Source: Pseudomonas brassicacearum subsp. brassicacearum | GTDB lineage: Bacteria > Pseudomonadota > Gammaproteobacteria > Pseudomonadales > Pseudomonadaceae | Length of the DNA stretch: 64,000 bases | Direction of reading: 5' to 3' | NCBI RefSeq assembly: GCF_008801605.1 | Contig: NZ_VZPJ01000016.1 | Span: 1-64,000, forward strand | Shown here: positions 43,165-51,864 of the stretch, piece after piece | How positions within the stretch are numbered: the stretch's first letter is position 1 | How the letters are laid out: each line of letters begins with the position of its first letter | Translations under genes and position numbers: made by a program | Notes under the pieces: model-generated | Databases searched by the model: none | What the model was told of the DNA's origin: nothing | What the model saw: only the letters and a program-made list of their open reading frames with translations

Positions 43165-45681
43165 TCACTTACGCGGCTTGACCCGCGCCGTCGCCTCCGC
43201 CACCAGCGGATCGTCCGGCCAGTAATGCTTGGGATAGCGCCCCTTGAGGTCCTTCTTCACCTCGGCGTAGGTGCTGCGCCAGAAGTTCGCCAGATCCTGG
43301 GTGACCTGCACCGGCCGGCGCGCCGGTGACAGCAGGTGCAACTTGACCACCTGGCGCCCGCCAGCGATGCGCGGGGTGTCGGCCAGGCCGAAGAGCTCCT
43401 GCAAGCGCACCGCCAGGATCGGCGGATGCTCGCTGTAGTCCAGGCGGATCGACGACCCCGAGGGCACGCTCAAATGGTGCGGCGCCAATTCATCCAAGCG
43501 TTGCGGCAGGGGCCAGGGCAACAGGTTGTGAACGATGCTCGACAAATCCAGGTTGGCAAAATGGCTGAGGCGCGAGACTCGGCCCAGATACGGCATCAAC
43601 CAATGCTCTAGGCTGCCCAGCAATGCGCCATCGCTGACATCCGGCCATTCGCTCTCGCCCTTGGCGTCCAGGTCCAGGCGACGCAGCAGCGCCACCCGCG
43701 CCTGCCATTGCCGCAGTTCCGGGGTCCAGGGCAATAACTCCAGGCCCTTGCGCCGCACCAGGTTCACCAGGGCCTGGCTACGGGCCGACTCATCCAGGCC
43801 GGTCAGCGGTTCACGGCTGAGCACCAGTTCGCCAACCTTGCGCTGGCGCTCGGCGCGCAGCACGCCTTCGCGCTCGTCCCAATCCAGTTGATCCACAACA
43901 CGGACTTGTTCGGCCAATACCGAATCGAACAGCGCCGGGTCGAAATCCGTCGCCAGGTAGATCCGCTCTTCGCGCTGGCCCTGACGGCTGCCTAGGTCGG
44001 CGATCACCAGCCACGCTTGTTTCATCAGGCTGTCAGCCTCGGCAAACAGCGCCGCACGGCCGTTGGCCAAACGATATTCGGCGCCGCCGGGCCGGCGTTG
44101 CTGGGCGACGCGGTCCGGGTAGGCCAGCGCCAGCAACGCACCAAGCCAGCGCGGATGATCGGGATCGGCCACGGCTTCTTCGGCTTTACCTCGCAGGTAA
44201 CCGCGATATTGCCGGGCCAGTTGTCGCGCCCGCTGCACCCCGCCCTGGGCGCCGCGCGCTGCGCGTTCTTCGCCGGACAGCAAGGCCAGGCGACTGTGCA
44301 GATCCGCGCCGGCGCCACGCAGAATATCGCGCTCGCCCAACAGTGCGGCGACGTTGCAGGCCATGTCCGCCAGCCCCAGCGCCTGACCGCGCAACAGCAA
44401 ATGAGCGATACGCGGGTGGGCCGGCAGCTCGGCCATGGCCTGACCATGGCGAGTCAGTTGCTCGCCTTCCAACGCGCCCAGGCGTTGCAGCAGGTCCTGG
44501 GCCTGGGCATACGCAGCGGTGGGCGGAATGTCGAGCCAGACCAATTGCTGCGGCGTCACGCCCCAGCGTCCCAACTGCAGGGCCAATCCAGCCAGGTCCG
44601 CCGACAGAATCTCCGCGCTGCCGTAGGCGGCCAATTGTTCATGCTGGTCTTCGGACCACAATCGATAGCAGACACCAGGCTCCAGACGCCCGGCCCGACC
44701 AGCCCGCTGGGTAGCGCTGGCTCGGGAAATGCGCTGGGTGTCGAGTCGGGTCATGCCGCTGCCCGGGTCGAAACGCGGCACCCGGGCCAGTCCGGCGTCG
44801 ATCACCACCCGCACGCCATTGATGGTCAGGCTGGTTTCAGCGATGTTGGTGGCCAGCACCACTTTGCGCTGGCCGAGTGGCGCGGGGTCGATGGCGGCGC
44901 GCTGGGCGGCGAGGTCCAGTTCGCCGTGCAATGGACAGAGCAACACATTGCCACCCTCGCCCAAGGCCTCGGCCAGTTGCTGATGGACCCGGCGGATCTC
45001 GGCCTGCCCGGGCAAGAACACCAAGACGCTGCCGGTTTCATCCCCCAGTGCATCCAATACGGTCTGCACCAACCGCGGCTCGATGAACTCGCCGGGCTGG
45101 AACGGCCGGCCCCAACGCACCGTCACCGGGAACATGCGGCCTTCGCTGCGCAGGATCGGCGCGTTGTCCAGCAACCCGGCCAGGCGCTCACCTTCCAGGG
45201 TGGCGGACATCAGCAGGATCTTCAGTGGTTGGTCTTCGCGAAACAGCTCCCGACCGTTGAGGCTCAGGGCCAGGGCCAGGTCGGCGTCGAGACTGCGTTC
45301 ATGGAATTCATCGAAAATCAGCAGCCCCACGCCTTCCAGCGCCGGGTCGTCCTGCAAGCGCCGGGTGAGGATGCCTTCGGTGACCACTTCAATGCGGGTC
45401 TTGGGGCCGACCTTGCTGTCGAGGCGAATCCGGTAGCCGACGGTTTCACCGACCTTTTCCCCCAGTTCACTGGCCAGCCGCTCGGCCGCCGCCCGTGCCG
45501 CCAGGCGCCGGGGTTCGAGCATCAGGATGGTCTGCCCGGCCAGCCAGGGCTCGTGCAACAAGGCCAGGGGAACACGGGTGGTTTTACCGGCACCGGGCGG
45601 CGCTTCGAGCACGGCTTCGTGGCGCGATGCCAAGGCTTGACGCAGGGCGGGTAAAACTTCATCAATCGGCAAAGAAATCAT
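43165..45681 (-). CDS. hrpB: ATP-dependent helicase HrpB
   Basis: The 838-residue DEAH-type helicase starts MISLPIDEVLPALRQALASR. It has Walker A EAPPGAGKTTRVPL, DEFHERSLDADLAL, SATLEG, ATNIAETSLTINGV and QRAGRAGRLEPG, followed by the ratchet/HA2-type region and the HrpB-specific C-terminal domain (WPLPQRLDELAPHHLSVPSGSSIRLDYS). It probably unwinds RNA; the bacterial role is poorly defined. The 23 residues before MISLPI in the longer frame are not family-like. Confidence 0.96.
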   Translation of the reverse strand: MISLPIDEVLPALRQALASRHEAVLEAPPGAGKTTRVPLALLHEPWLAGQTILMLEPRRLAARAAAERLASELGEKVGETVGYRIRLDSKVGPKTRIEVVTEGILTRRLQDDPALEGVGLLIFDEFHERSLDADLALALSLNGRELFREDQPLKILLMSATLEGERLAGLLDNAPILRSEGRMFPVTVRWGRPFQPGEFIEPRLVQTVLDALGDETGSVLVFLPGQAEIRRVHQQLAEALGEGGNVLLCPLHGELDLAAQRAAIDPAPLGQRKVVLATNIAETSLTINGVRVVIDAGLARVPRFDPGSGMTRLDTQRISRASATQRAGRAGRLEPGVCYRLWSEDQHEQLAAYGSAEILSADLAGLALQLGRWGVTPQQLVWLDIPPTAAYAQAQDLLQRLGALEGEQLTRHGQAMAELPAHPRIAHLLLRGQALGLADMACNVAALLGERDILRGAGADLHSRLALLSGEERAARGAQGGVQRARQLARQYRGYLRGKAEEAVADPDHPRWLGALLALAYPDRVAQQRRPGGAEYRLANGRAALFAEADSLMKQAWLVIADLGSRQGQREERIYLATDFDPALFDSVLAEQVRVVDQLDWDEREGVLRAERQRKVGELVLSREPLTGLDESARSQALVNLVRRKGLELLPWTPELRQWQARVALLRRLDLDAKGESEWPDVSDGALLGSLEHWLMPYLGRVSRLSHFANLDLSSIVHNLLPWPLPQRLDELAPHHLSVPSGSSIRLDYSEHPPILAVRLQELFGLADTPRIAGGRQVVKLHLLSPARRPVQVTQDLANFWRSTYAEVKKDLKGRYPKHYWPDDPLVAEATARVKPRK

Positions 45682-45776
45682 GCTGGCTCCAAAACAGAGG
45701 GCCGAGTATAACGGCGAACTGTTTAGCGTGGTCTGGACTCCAACCAGCAACGCCTTTACCTGTTCAGGAGATTGCT

Positions 45777-46196
45777 ATGCGTATTCCCTTTCGCGTGATC
45801 GGTGGCGTCCTGGTCGCCTCCTTGCTGACTCAAATCAGCGCCTGTGGCTCAATCTTCTACCCGGACCGTCGCGGCCAGATCGATGGCAAGATCGACCCGG
45901 CGATTGCCGCGCTCGACGCCGTCGGCCTGCTGTTCTACATCATCCCCGGCCTGATCGCGTTCGCCGTGGACTTTGCCACCGGTGCCATTTACTTCGAGCC
46001 GGGCAAAAGCGTCCAGATCGAACCAGAGAAACTCAAGCCAGCCATCAACCCCGACGGCACCGTCAATAACCACGTGTTGCAGGCGATCCTGGAACGCGAA
46101 CTGGGCCGCAGCTTCCCGCTGGACGATCCTCGGCTGATCCAGCACAAGGGCAGCGCGCAACAACTGGCCGCCCTCGGCCTCAAACCTTCCGCATGA
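45777..46196 (+). CDS. Small lipoprotein with a hydrophobic midsection
   Basis: The 139-residue precursor has a lipoprotein signal ending LTQISACG, so the mature protein would start at the lipid-bearing cysteine (C23). A hydrophobic segment follows (AALDAVGLLFYIIPGLIAFAVDFATGAIYF), and then a polar C-terminal region containing HVLQAILERELGRSFPLDDPRLI. CAGGAG six bases before ATG 45777 supports the start. I do not recognise a named family; a homologue sits between hrpB and fieF in P. aeruginosa as I recall. Confidence 0.85.
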   Translation: MRIPFRVIGGVLVASLLTQISACGSIFYPDRRGQIDGKIDPAIAALDAVGLLFYIIPGLIAFAVDFATGAIYFEPGKSVQIEPEKLKPAINPDGTVNNHVLQAILERELGRSFPLDDPRLIQHKGSAQQLAALGLKPSA

Positions 46197-46224
46197 CAGG
46201 CGCCGCCCAAGGAACGACCGCACC

Positions 46225-47118
46225 ATGACCACCAGCATCGAACACGCCCGTCTGCTGCGCCTGGCCACCCGGGCGTCAGTGGCCGTGGCGCTTACCCTGG
46301 TCGTCGCCAAGGCCCTGGCCTGGTGGCTGAGTGGCTCGGTGAGCATGCTTGCCGGCCTGACCGACTCGGCACTGGACGGCGTCACCTCGCTGCTCAATCT
46401 GCTGGCGGTGCATTACGCGCTGCGCCCCGCCGACGATGATCATCGCTACGGTCATGGCAAGGCCGAATCCCTGGCCGGCATGGCCCAGGCGCTGTTTATC
46501 GGCGGCAGTGCGGTATTGATTGCCTTGCAGGCTTTCGAGCGGCTGAAAAACCCGGTGCCGGTCGATGCCCCCTGGCTGAGCGTCGGCGTGATCGTGTTTT
46601 CCCTGGGGCTGACCCTGGCGCTGCTGGCGTTGCAGCATCGGGTCATCCGCGCCACTGGCTCCAACGCCGTGCGCGCCGACTCGCTGCACTATCGCTCCGA
46701 CCTGTTGCTCAACGGCAGCATCCTGGTGGCGCTAGTGCTGGCCGGGTTTGGCTGGTATCAACTCGACGCCTGGTTCGGCCTGGGGATCGCCATTTACATT
46801 CTGTGGAGCGCCGTCCAGATCGCCCGGGAAAGCTTCGCCGTGCTGATGGATCAGGAACTGCCGCCCGACGTCAGCCAGCACATGCTGGAACTGGCCTGCG
46901 CCGTGCCCGGCGTGCTCGGTGCCCATGACCTGCGTACGCGGATCTCCGGCAACCACTGGTTCGTGCAACTGCACCTGGAGTTGCCGGGGGAACTGACCCT
47001 GTCAGTGGCCCACGGCATCAGCGACCAGGCCGCCGATGCGATCCATCATGCCTATCCGAAGGCCGAAGTGCTGGTGCATGCCGATCCGTCGGAAGTGGTC
47101 AAAAGCGTCAGCGCATAA
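46225..47118 (+). CDS. fieF: Cation diffusion facilitator FieF
   Basis: The 297-residue CDF transporter has six helices and a cytoplasmic C-terminal domain. The metal site is visible as D-x3-D in GLTDSALDGV (TM2) and H-x3-D in SLHYRSDLLLN (TM5), the Asp-Asp-His-Asp pattern of the Zn/Fe-type FieF (YiiP). A further metal-binding region is suggested by DDDHRYGHGKAE. It exports zinc or ferrous iron in exchange for protons. It lies 28 bases after the lipoprotein gene on the same strand. Confidence 0.94.
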   Translation: MTTSIEHARLLRLATRASVAVALTLVVAKALAWWLSGSVSMLAGLTDSALDGVTSLLNLLAVHYALRPADDDHRYGHGKAESLAGMAQALFIGGSAVLIALQAFERLKNPVPVDAPWLSVGVIVFSLGLTLALLALQHRVIRATGSNAVRADSLHYRSDLLLNGSILVALVLAGFGWYQLDAWFGLGIAIYILWSAVQIARESFAVLMDQELPPDVSQHMLELACAVPGVLGAHDLRTRISGNHWFVQLHLELPGELTLSVAHGISDQAADAIHHAYPKAEVLVHADPSEVVKSVSA

Positions 47119-47120
47119 CC

Positions 47121-47252
47121 TGTGGCGAGGGGATTTATCCCCGCTGGGCTGCGTGAAGCAGCCCTGAAACCTCACGACTCGGAGCACCAGACAAGTTGAG
47201 TCGGCTGCTTTGGGACTGCTTCAGTCCAGCGGGGATAAATCCCCTCGCCACA
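47121..47252. repeat. Long palindrome with 27-bp perfect arms after fieF
   Basis: The left arm (47121-47147, beginning TGTGGCGAGGGGATTTATCC) and right arm (47226-47252) are exact complements over 27 bases. The 78-base centre contains smaller partial complements. It belongs to the same GGCGAGGGGAT repeat family as 5324-5353 and the outer arms at 11379-11493. It lies between convergent genes. Confidence 0.85.
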
Positions 47253-47284
47253 AGAAGCAGCGTCCGCACGATCTTTACCGCATC

Positions 47285-48295
47285 TCAGTACGTCACCTGA
47301 TACCCACGACTGCTCAAGCAACTGCCCTGGGCCTGGCGATAGGTCTGCACCACTTCCGGTGCCGGTGGGTAACTGTAATTGCGCGGGTCGAAACCGCTCT
47401 GCTGCACCGCCCAGCGATAGCAGTCGTAGCCATCCTGGTTGACCTGCTCGGGCGACTGACCGTTAGCCGGGTAGGCCACCACGTCAAAGCTGTTGCCTTG
47501 CGGTTGTGGCTGCGGGTTGGCCACGGGCGGCTCGACCACGACGTAGTCCTGGGTGCTGGCTTCGTAGATGTAATAGGCGCCGGCAGCGAGAAAGAACAGC
47601 GAGCTGCCGATCCACACTTCCCTGGCGTAATCGGGCAGGTAACGGGTACGGATGCCCCGCGGTGGCTCGACCACGATGTAACGCGGCCCTTGAGGGCGAT
47701 ACCAGTAGCCGCCCGAGTAGAAATAATCCTGGCCGCGATAGGGCACGCGGTAGTTGCGATCCGGGAAACGGTCGATCACGTAACCCGGGCGATACTGCGG
47801 CCCCGGCCCCCAGCCGTTGCCATGGCCGTCCGGTCGACCGGGCCAATGCTGCTCGGGACGATTGTCGTGGCTTGGGCGTGGCCCGCCGTTTGGATAACCG
47901 TCGTTGCGACGCGGGACATCGCGGTAATACCCTGGTTGCGGTTCGCGGGTCTGGGTCACGCTGTCGGGCCGGCCCTGGATCGGCAGGTTGTTGCCGGGTT
48001 GCGGCTGCGGACGACCATGGTCGTTGGGGTCTTGGGGGCCACGATCATAGCGCTGGCCGCCCTGGTATTGCGGCTGTGGCTTGACCTCGAACTGACGACT
48101 GTTGTCGCCCCGAATGATTTCGTTGCTCTGCGGCCGCGGCTGGCCCGAGTAACCCTGGCCGTTGCCGCCGCGTCCGTCCTGACCACGACCGCCGTCGGGG
48201 CCGCCACGGTTTTGCTGATCGTCGGCCATTCCCTGCGCACTGACACTTGCCCACAACAGACCAACACCTGCCAAACGCCAGATGCGCGACTTCAT
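47285..48295 (-). CDS. DUF6515-like secreted, glycine/proline/glutamine-rich protein
   Basis: The 336-residue precursor has a signal peptide (MKSRIWRLAGVGLLWASVSAQGMA). A long low-complexity region rich in G, P, Q, R and N (about 25-165) follows. The structured part has GPGPQYRPGYVIDRFP, GGYWYRPQGPRYIVVEPPRG, a hydrophobic segment (WIGSSLFFLAAGAYYIYE) and a C-terminal domain with DGYDCYRWAVQQSGFDP. I associate the last part with DUF6515. TGAGGA before ATG 48295 sets the start. Function is unknown; a cell-envelope location is likely. Confidence 0.82.
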   Translation of the reverse strand: MKSRIWRLAGVGLLWASVSAQGMADDQQNRGGPDGGRGQDGRGGNGQGYSGQPRPQSNEIIRGDNSRQFEVKPQPQYQGGQRYDRGPQDPNDHGRPQPQPGNNLPIQGRPDSVTQTREPQPGYYRDVPRRNDGYPNGGPRPSHDNRPEQHWPGRPDGHGNGWGPGPQYRPGYVIDRFPDRNYRVPYRGQDYFYSGGYWYRPQGPRYIVVEPPRGIRTRYLPDYAREVWIGSSLFFLAAGAYYIYEASTQDYVVVEPPVANPQPQPQGNSFDVVAYPANGQSPEQVNQDGYDCYRWAVQQSGFDPRNYSYPPAPEVVQTYRQAQGSCLSSRGYQVTY

Positions 48296-48401
48296 GAAAT
48301 TCCTCACAACGGTTCAGGGCCTGATAGTAAGACTGGAAAAGCCCAGGCCGGTTCTGCGATAGGTTATCAGCCACGGGGTTTATTTCGCAGGCATTAAAAA
48401 A

Positions 48402-48421
48402 GGGAGGCCCGTCGGCCTCCC
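48402..48421 (-). terminator. Rho-independent terminator, minus strand
   Basis: GGGAGGCC-CGTC-GGCCTCCC forms an 8-bp GC-rich stem with a 4-base loop. On the minus strand it is followed directly by six T residues, so it ends a transcript coming from the right. No convincing minus-strand protein gene lies there. Confidence 0.85.
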
Positions 48422-48680
48422 CTTGAGAATTTCGTCCGTGCCCGACGCTTATGACGTCGGCTCACCTCACGCCGTCTTCTGGACAGTGTGCAGCTCGGGG
48501 GTCTGCCAGTACCGGTGGGTACTGCGACCGCAGCCGGCCTGATTGGGCGGGCTGCACTGGACTGTTTGTCCGAGCAGTGATCTTGGTGATAAGAGTAAAC
48601 CTGAGGTGCCGACAGATGATTGCGAAGATTGCGGAAATAAACACCACTTGCGCAATTTTTAACCTCGGATAGATAATCTG
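48402..48680 (-). ncRNA. Candidate minus-strand small RNA or orphan leader
   Basis: The 414 bases between the DUF6515-like gene and the Lrp-type gene contain no convincing coding sequence. On the minus strand they hold three successive hairpins: CAGTACC-N4-GGTACTG (48508-48525), CCGACG-N7-CGTCGG (48442-48460) and the Rho-independent terminator at 48402-48421. A promoter-like TTGATA occurs near 48686-48691 on that strand. This layout would suit a small RNA of up to about 270 nucleotides, divergent from the Lrp-type gene. I do not recognise a known family; the 5' end is a guess. Confidence 0.4.
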
Positions 48681-48709
48681 CCGCAATTATCAAGATAAAG
48701 GCCCGACCG

Positions 48710-49189
48710 ATGAGCAAACTCGACCGTTACGACCTGAGCATTCTGGCGGAATTGCAGCGCGACGCGCGCATCTCCAACCAGGAACTGGCCGAACGCATCG
48801 GCCTGTCGCCCTCCCCCTGCTCGCGACGGGTCAAGCAGTTGGAGGATGACGGCTACATCACCCGCCAGGTCGCCCTGCTCGACCGCAAGCTGCTGGGCCT
48901 GAGCCTGACGGCTTATGTGCTGATCGGCATGGACCGCCACACCCCCGAGCGTTTCGAGAACTTCGAAGCCGCCATCCGTAACTTGCCGCAAGTACTGGAG
49001 TGCAGCCTGGTGACCGGGATGGACGCGGACTACCAGCTCAAGGTGGTGGTGCCGGACATGGACCACTACCAGAAACTGCTGCTGGGGCACCTGACCCGGA
49101 TCGATGGCGTCACCAGCGTGCGTTCGAGTTTTGTGCTGAACCAGGTACTCAACAGCACCGAACTGCCGTTGACTCACCTGCGTAACTGA
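48710..49189 (+). CDS. Lrp/AsnC-family regulator
   Basis: The 159-residue protein has an N-terminal helix-turn-helix (LDRYDLSILAELQRDARISNQELAERIGLSPSPCSRRVKQLEDDGYI) and a RAM domain (VLECSLVTGMDADYQLKVVVPDMDHYQKLLLGHLTRIDGVTSVRSSFVL). It is of the Lrp subgroup with SPSPC in the recognition helix. It probably responds to an amino acid. The target is not evident; the divergent region carries a possible small RNA. The start is at ATG 48710. Confidence 0.92.
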   Translation: MSKLDRYDLSILAELQRDARISNQELAERIGLSPSPCSRRVKQLEDDGYITRQVALLDRKLLGLSLTAYVLIGMDRHTPERFENFEAAIRNLPQVLECSLVTGMDADYQLKVVVPDMDHYQKLLLGHLTRIDGVTSVRSSFVLNQVLNSTELPLTHLRN

Positions 49190-49196
49190 AACCCCC

Positions 49197-49273
49197 ATCG
49201 CGAGCAAGCTCGCTCCCACAAGGAATTGCGCCCTGACACAGATCCACTGTGGGAGCGAGCCTGCTCGCGATGG
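49197..49273. repeat. REP pair, outward orientation
   Basis: ATCGCGAGCAAGCTCGCTCC comes first and CTGTGGGAGCGAGCCTGCTC second. The right copy has one substitution (GAGCCTGC). It lies between the Lrp-type gene and the DUF2788-like gene. Confidence 0.8.
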
Positions 49274-49388
49274 CGTCAGCCCAGCCGATGAATAGCTGCG
49301 ACACACCGCCGCAGGCCAATCCCGCGCCCGCGCCCCATGCCTTATACTCGCCGCGCCTTTTCAACCCCGCGCACGCCGGAGTGTCCTG

Positions 49389-49598
49389 ATGGATCCTGCT
49401 GTTTTCGAAGAGTGGATGATGACCGGCCTGGTCAGCATCCTGATCATTTTCATGGGTTTCATCGTCTGGGACTTGGCGAAGAAGTCCAAGGCCGGACGTT
49501 TCGGCTCGTTCATCCTGTTTTTCGTGCTGGGCCTCGGTGTGGCCGCGTTCGTCATCAAGAGCGTGGTGATCGGCCTGATCGAGTCCGGAGCGTTATAA
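49389..49598 (+). CDS. DUF2788-like small membrane protein
   Basis: The 69-residue protein has two transmembrane helices (WMMTGLVSILIIFMGFIVWDLA and FGSFILFFVLGLGVAAFVIKSVVIGLI) separated by a basic loop (KKSKAGRF). I believe it belongs to DUF2788, a small family of pseudomonads and relatives with unknown function. Its stop codon overlaps the end of the convergent rluE gene by six bases. Confidence 0.86.
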   Translation: MDPAVFEEWMMTGLVSILIIFMGFIVWDLAKKSKAGRFGSFILFFVLGLGVAAFVIKSVVIGLIESGAL

Positions 49599-50228
49599 GC
49601 GCGCTGGCACTTCCTTCCACTGGCCCTGATCGAGCCCTTCGATCGTCCAGTCGCCGATCCTGACCCGCACCAGGCGCAATGTCGGCAAACCCACGGCGGC
49701 GGTCATGCGTCGTACCTGGCGATTGCGCCCCTCGCGTATCACCAGCTCCACCCAGCTTGTGGGCACGCTTTTACGAAAACGTACCGGCGGGTTGCGCGGC
49801 CACAATTGCGGCTCATCCAATGAGCGCGCCTCGGCCGGCAGGGTCATGCCGTCGTTCAACTCCACCCCATCGCGCAATCGCTGCAACTGTTCGGCACTCG
49901 GCTCGCCCTCCACCTGCACCCAATAGGTCTTGGCCAGCTTGTGCTTGGGGTCGGCAATCCGCGCCTGCAACTGCCCATCGTTGGTCAGCAACAGCAAGCC
50001 TTCGCTGTCGCGGTCCAGTCGTCCGGCCGGGTAGATGCCCGGTACGTCGATAAAATCCTTGAGCGTCGCCCGCCCCTCACCGTCACTGAATTGCGTCAGT
50101 ACATCGAAGGGTTTATTGAACAGGATCAGCTTCGGCTCGGCCGGCGGGGCCTTGGCCATACGGCGCGGGGCGGAGGCTGGAAGCTTCGCGCCAGGGCGAC
50201 GGGAAGCAGGGCGTGGAGGACGGGGCAT
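49593..50228 (-). CDS. rluE: 23S rRNA pseudouridine synthase RluE-like
   Basis: The 211-residue protein is an RsuA-family pseudouridine synthase without an S4 domain, as in RluE (target U2457 of 23S rRNA in E. coli numbering). The catalytic motif GRLDRDSEGLLLLTNDG contains the essential aspartate; KLILFNKPFDVLTQF and REGRNRQVRRMTAAVGLPTLRLVRVRIG are also typical. The first 25 residues are basic and proline-rich and may be overextended; an internal ATG (MAKAPPAEPK) is an alternative start. Confidence 0.9.
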   Translation of the reverse strand: MPRPPRPASRRPGAKLPASAPRRMAKAPPAEPKLILFNKPFDVLTQFSDGEGRATLKDFIDVPGIYPAGRLDRDSEGLLLLTNDGQLQARIADPKHKLAKTYWVQVEGEPSAEQLQRLRDGVELNDGMTLPAEARSLDEPQLWPRNPPVRFRKSVPTSWVELVIREGRNRQVRRMTAAVGLPTLRLVRVRIGDWTIEGLDQGQWKEVPARL

Positions 50229-50240
50229 GGCGAATACAAC

Positions 50241-50284
50241 ATTTAACGTTCGGGCCCACCATGCTAGTGGCCCGACCGTTAAAT
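50241..50284. terminator. Hairpin between rluE and amn
   Basis: ATTTAACGTTCGGGCC pairs with GGCCCGACCGTTAAAT with one mismatch, around a 12-base loop. It lies after the amn stop (minus strand) and before rluE, so it most likely terminates amn. AT-rich stem ends provide T residues on the exit side. Confidence 0.65.
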
Positions 50285-50309
50285 AACCACCACCCCCTTC
50301 AACGGGGCA

Positions 50310-51773
50310 TCAGCGGAACGGCGGCTCGTCGAAGCTGCGCAGCTTGCGCGAATGCAACGAGTTGAGTTCGGTGCGCAACAGGTCCAACGCCTCGATGCCG
50401 ATCTTCAGGTGCTGGTTGACCGCTCGCTCATAGAACGCGTTGGCCGAGCCCGGCAGCTTGATTTCGCTGTGCAACGGTTTGTCCGAGACACAAAGCAACG
50501 TGCCGTAAGGCACCCGCAGGCGATAACCCTGGGCGGCGATGGTGCCGCTTTCCATGTCCACCGCCACCGCGCGGGACAGGTTGATCAGCGGACGCTCCTG
50601 GGCCCAGCGCAGTTCCCAGTTGCGGTCGTCATAAGTCAGCACGGTACCGGTGCGCAGGCGTTTTTTCAGCTCGTCGCCCTTTTCGCCGGTGATGTTCGCC
50701 GCGGCCTGTTGAAGCGCCATCTGCACTTCGGCCAGGGCCGGAATCGGAATGTTCGGCGGCACCACCCGATCGAGAATGCCATCGCGGCGCATGTAGGCGT
50801 GGGCCAGCACGTAGTCACCGATGGTCTGGGACTGCCGCAGCCCGCCGCAGTGGCCGATCATCAGCCAGCAATGCGGGCGCAGCACGGCCAGGTGGTCGGT
50901 GATGTTCTTGGCGTTGGAAGGGCCGACGCCGATGTTCACCAGGGTCACGCCATGGCCATCATTGGTCTGCAGGTGATAGGCCGGCATCTGGTAGCGGTGC
51001 CAGACCACACCGGCGGCGATGGCCGATGCTTCGCTGTGCTCCATGTTCTTGTCGATGATCACGTTGCCCGGCAAGACCATGCGCACAAAGCGCGGGTCGC
51101 TGCGCAGTTGCTCCAGGCCATGGACGATGAACTGGTCGACATAGCGGTGATAGTTGGTCAACAGGATCCACGGCTGCACATGGCGCCAGTCGCTGCCGGT
51201 GTAGTGCACCAGCCGGCGCAGGGAAAAATCCACCCGCGCGGCGTCGAACAGCGCCAAGGGCAGTGGGTCGGTGTTTTCCCAGTCATAGAGGCCGTCGGCA
51301 ATGCCATCGGTGGCCGCCGACAGGTCGGTGCTGGGGAACACCCGCGCCAGCACGGCGGCGGTCACGCCGGAGCCGGCCAGTTCGTCGCCCTGCTCCACCA
51401 CGTACGGGTACGGAATGTTCTGCTCGCTGACGCCCACTTCCACGGTGACGGTAAAGTCGTGCATCAATGGAACCAGCTGTTCCAGCAGGTACTTACGGAA
51501 GGCGGCGGGATGGGTGACGGTGACGCTGTAGGTGCCGGGCAACTGGACCTTGGCATAGGCTCGCGTGGTTTGCGGGACTTCGCCGTGGCAGTGATAAGTC
51601 AGCCGCAAGGCCGGATAGCGAAACAACGCACGCTGTTCGGCATCCGGCTCGACGCGGTCCTTGAGATAACGCATCAGCGCCTGGTTCAACGCGGTGGTCG
51701 CACGCTCGTGCAGGGCCGCCAGACGATCCACGGCTTGTTCGGCGGTTTGAACGACAATAAACGCTTCGGTCAC
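50310..51773 (-). CDS. amn: AMP nucleosidase
   Basis: The 487-residue protein hydrolyses AMP to adenine and ribose 5-phosphate. It has the Amn N-terminal regulatory domain and a C-terminal nucleoside-phosphorylase fold (VTLVNIGVGPSNAKNITDHLAVLRPHCWLMIGHCGGLR and AVDMESGTIAAQGYRLRVPYGTLLCVSDKPLH). GTG 51773 is chosen as start because AGGAAG lies seven bases upstream, giving VTEAFIVVQTAEQAVDRL. The longer frame adds 12 residues with no ribosome site. The REP array lies just upstream of this gene. Confidence 0.95.
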   Translation of the reverse strand: MTEAFIVVQTAEQAVDRLAALHERATTALNQALMRYLKDRVEPDAEQRALFRYPALRLTYHCHGEVPQTTRAYAKVQLPGTYSVTVTHPAAFRKYLLEQLVPLMHDFTVTVEVGVSEQNIPYPYVVEQGDELAGSGVTAAVLARVFPSTDLSAATDGIADGLYDWENTDPLPLALFDAARVDFSLRRLVHYTGSDWRHVQPWILLTNYHRYVDQFIVHGLEQLRSDPRFVRMVLPGNVIIDKNMEHSEASAIAAGVVWHRYQMPAYHLQTNDGHGVTLVNIGVGPSNAKNITDHLAVLRPHCWLMIGHCGGLRQSQTIGDYVLAHAYMRRDGILDRVVPPNIPIPALAEVQMALQQAAANITGEKGDELKKRLRTGTVLTYDDRNWELRWAQERPLINLSRAVAVDMESGTIAAQGYRLRVPYGTLLCVSDKPLHSEIKLPGSANAFYERAVNQHLKIGIEALDLLRTELNSLHSRKLRSFDEPPFR

Positions 51774-51864
51774 GATCAGCTTCCTGTGTTCTGACTTGCA
51801 GGCCTTCATCTTGCCTGCATCGCCGCCCGACGGGAACAGTGGCGTAGTGGACTCGATCGATTCC

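Noticed and set aside
44017..45654. 545-codon plus-strand open frame opposite hrpB
   Set aside because: Shadow frame of hrpB with low-complexity Q/H/G composition and no family features.
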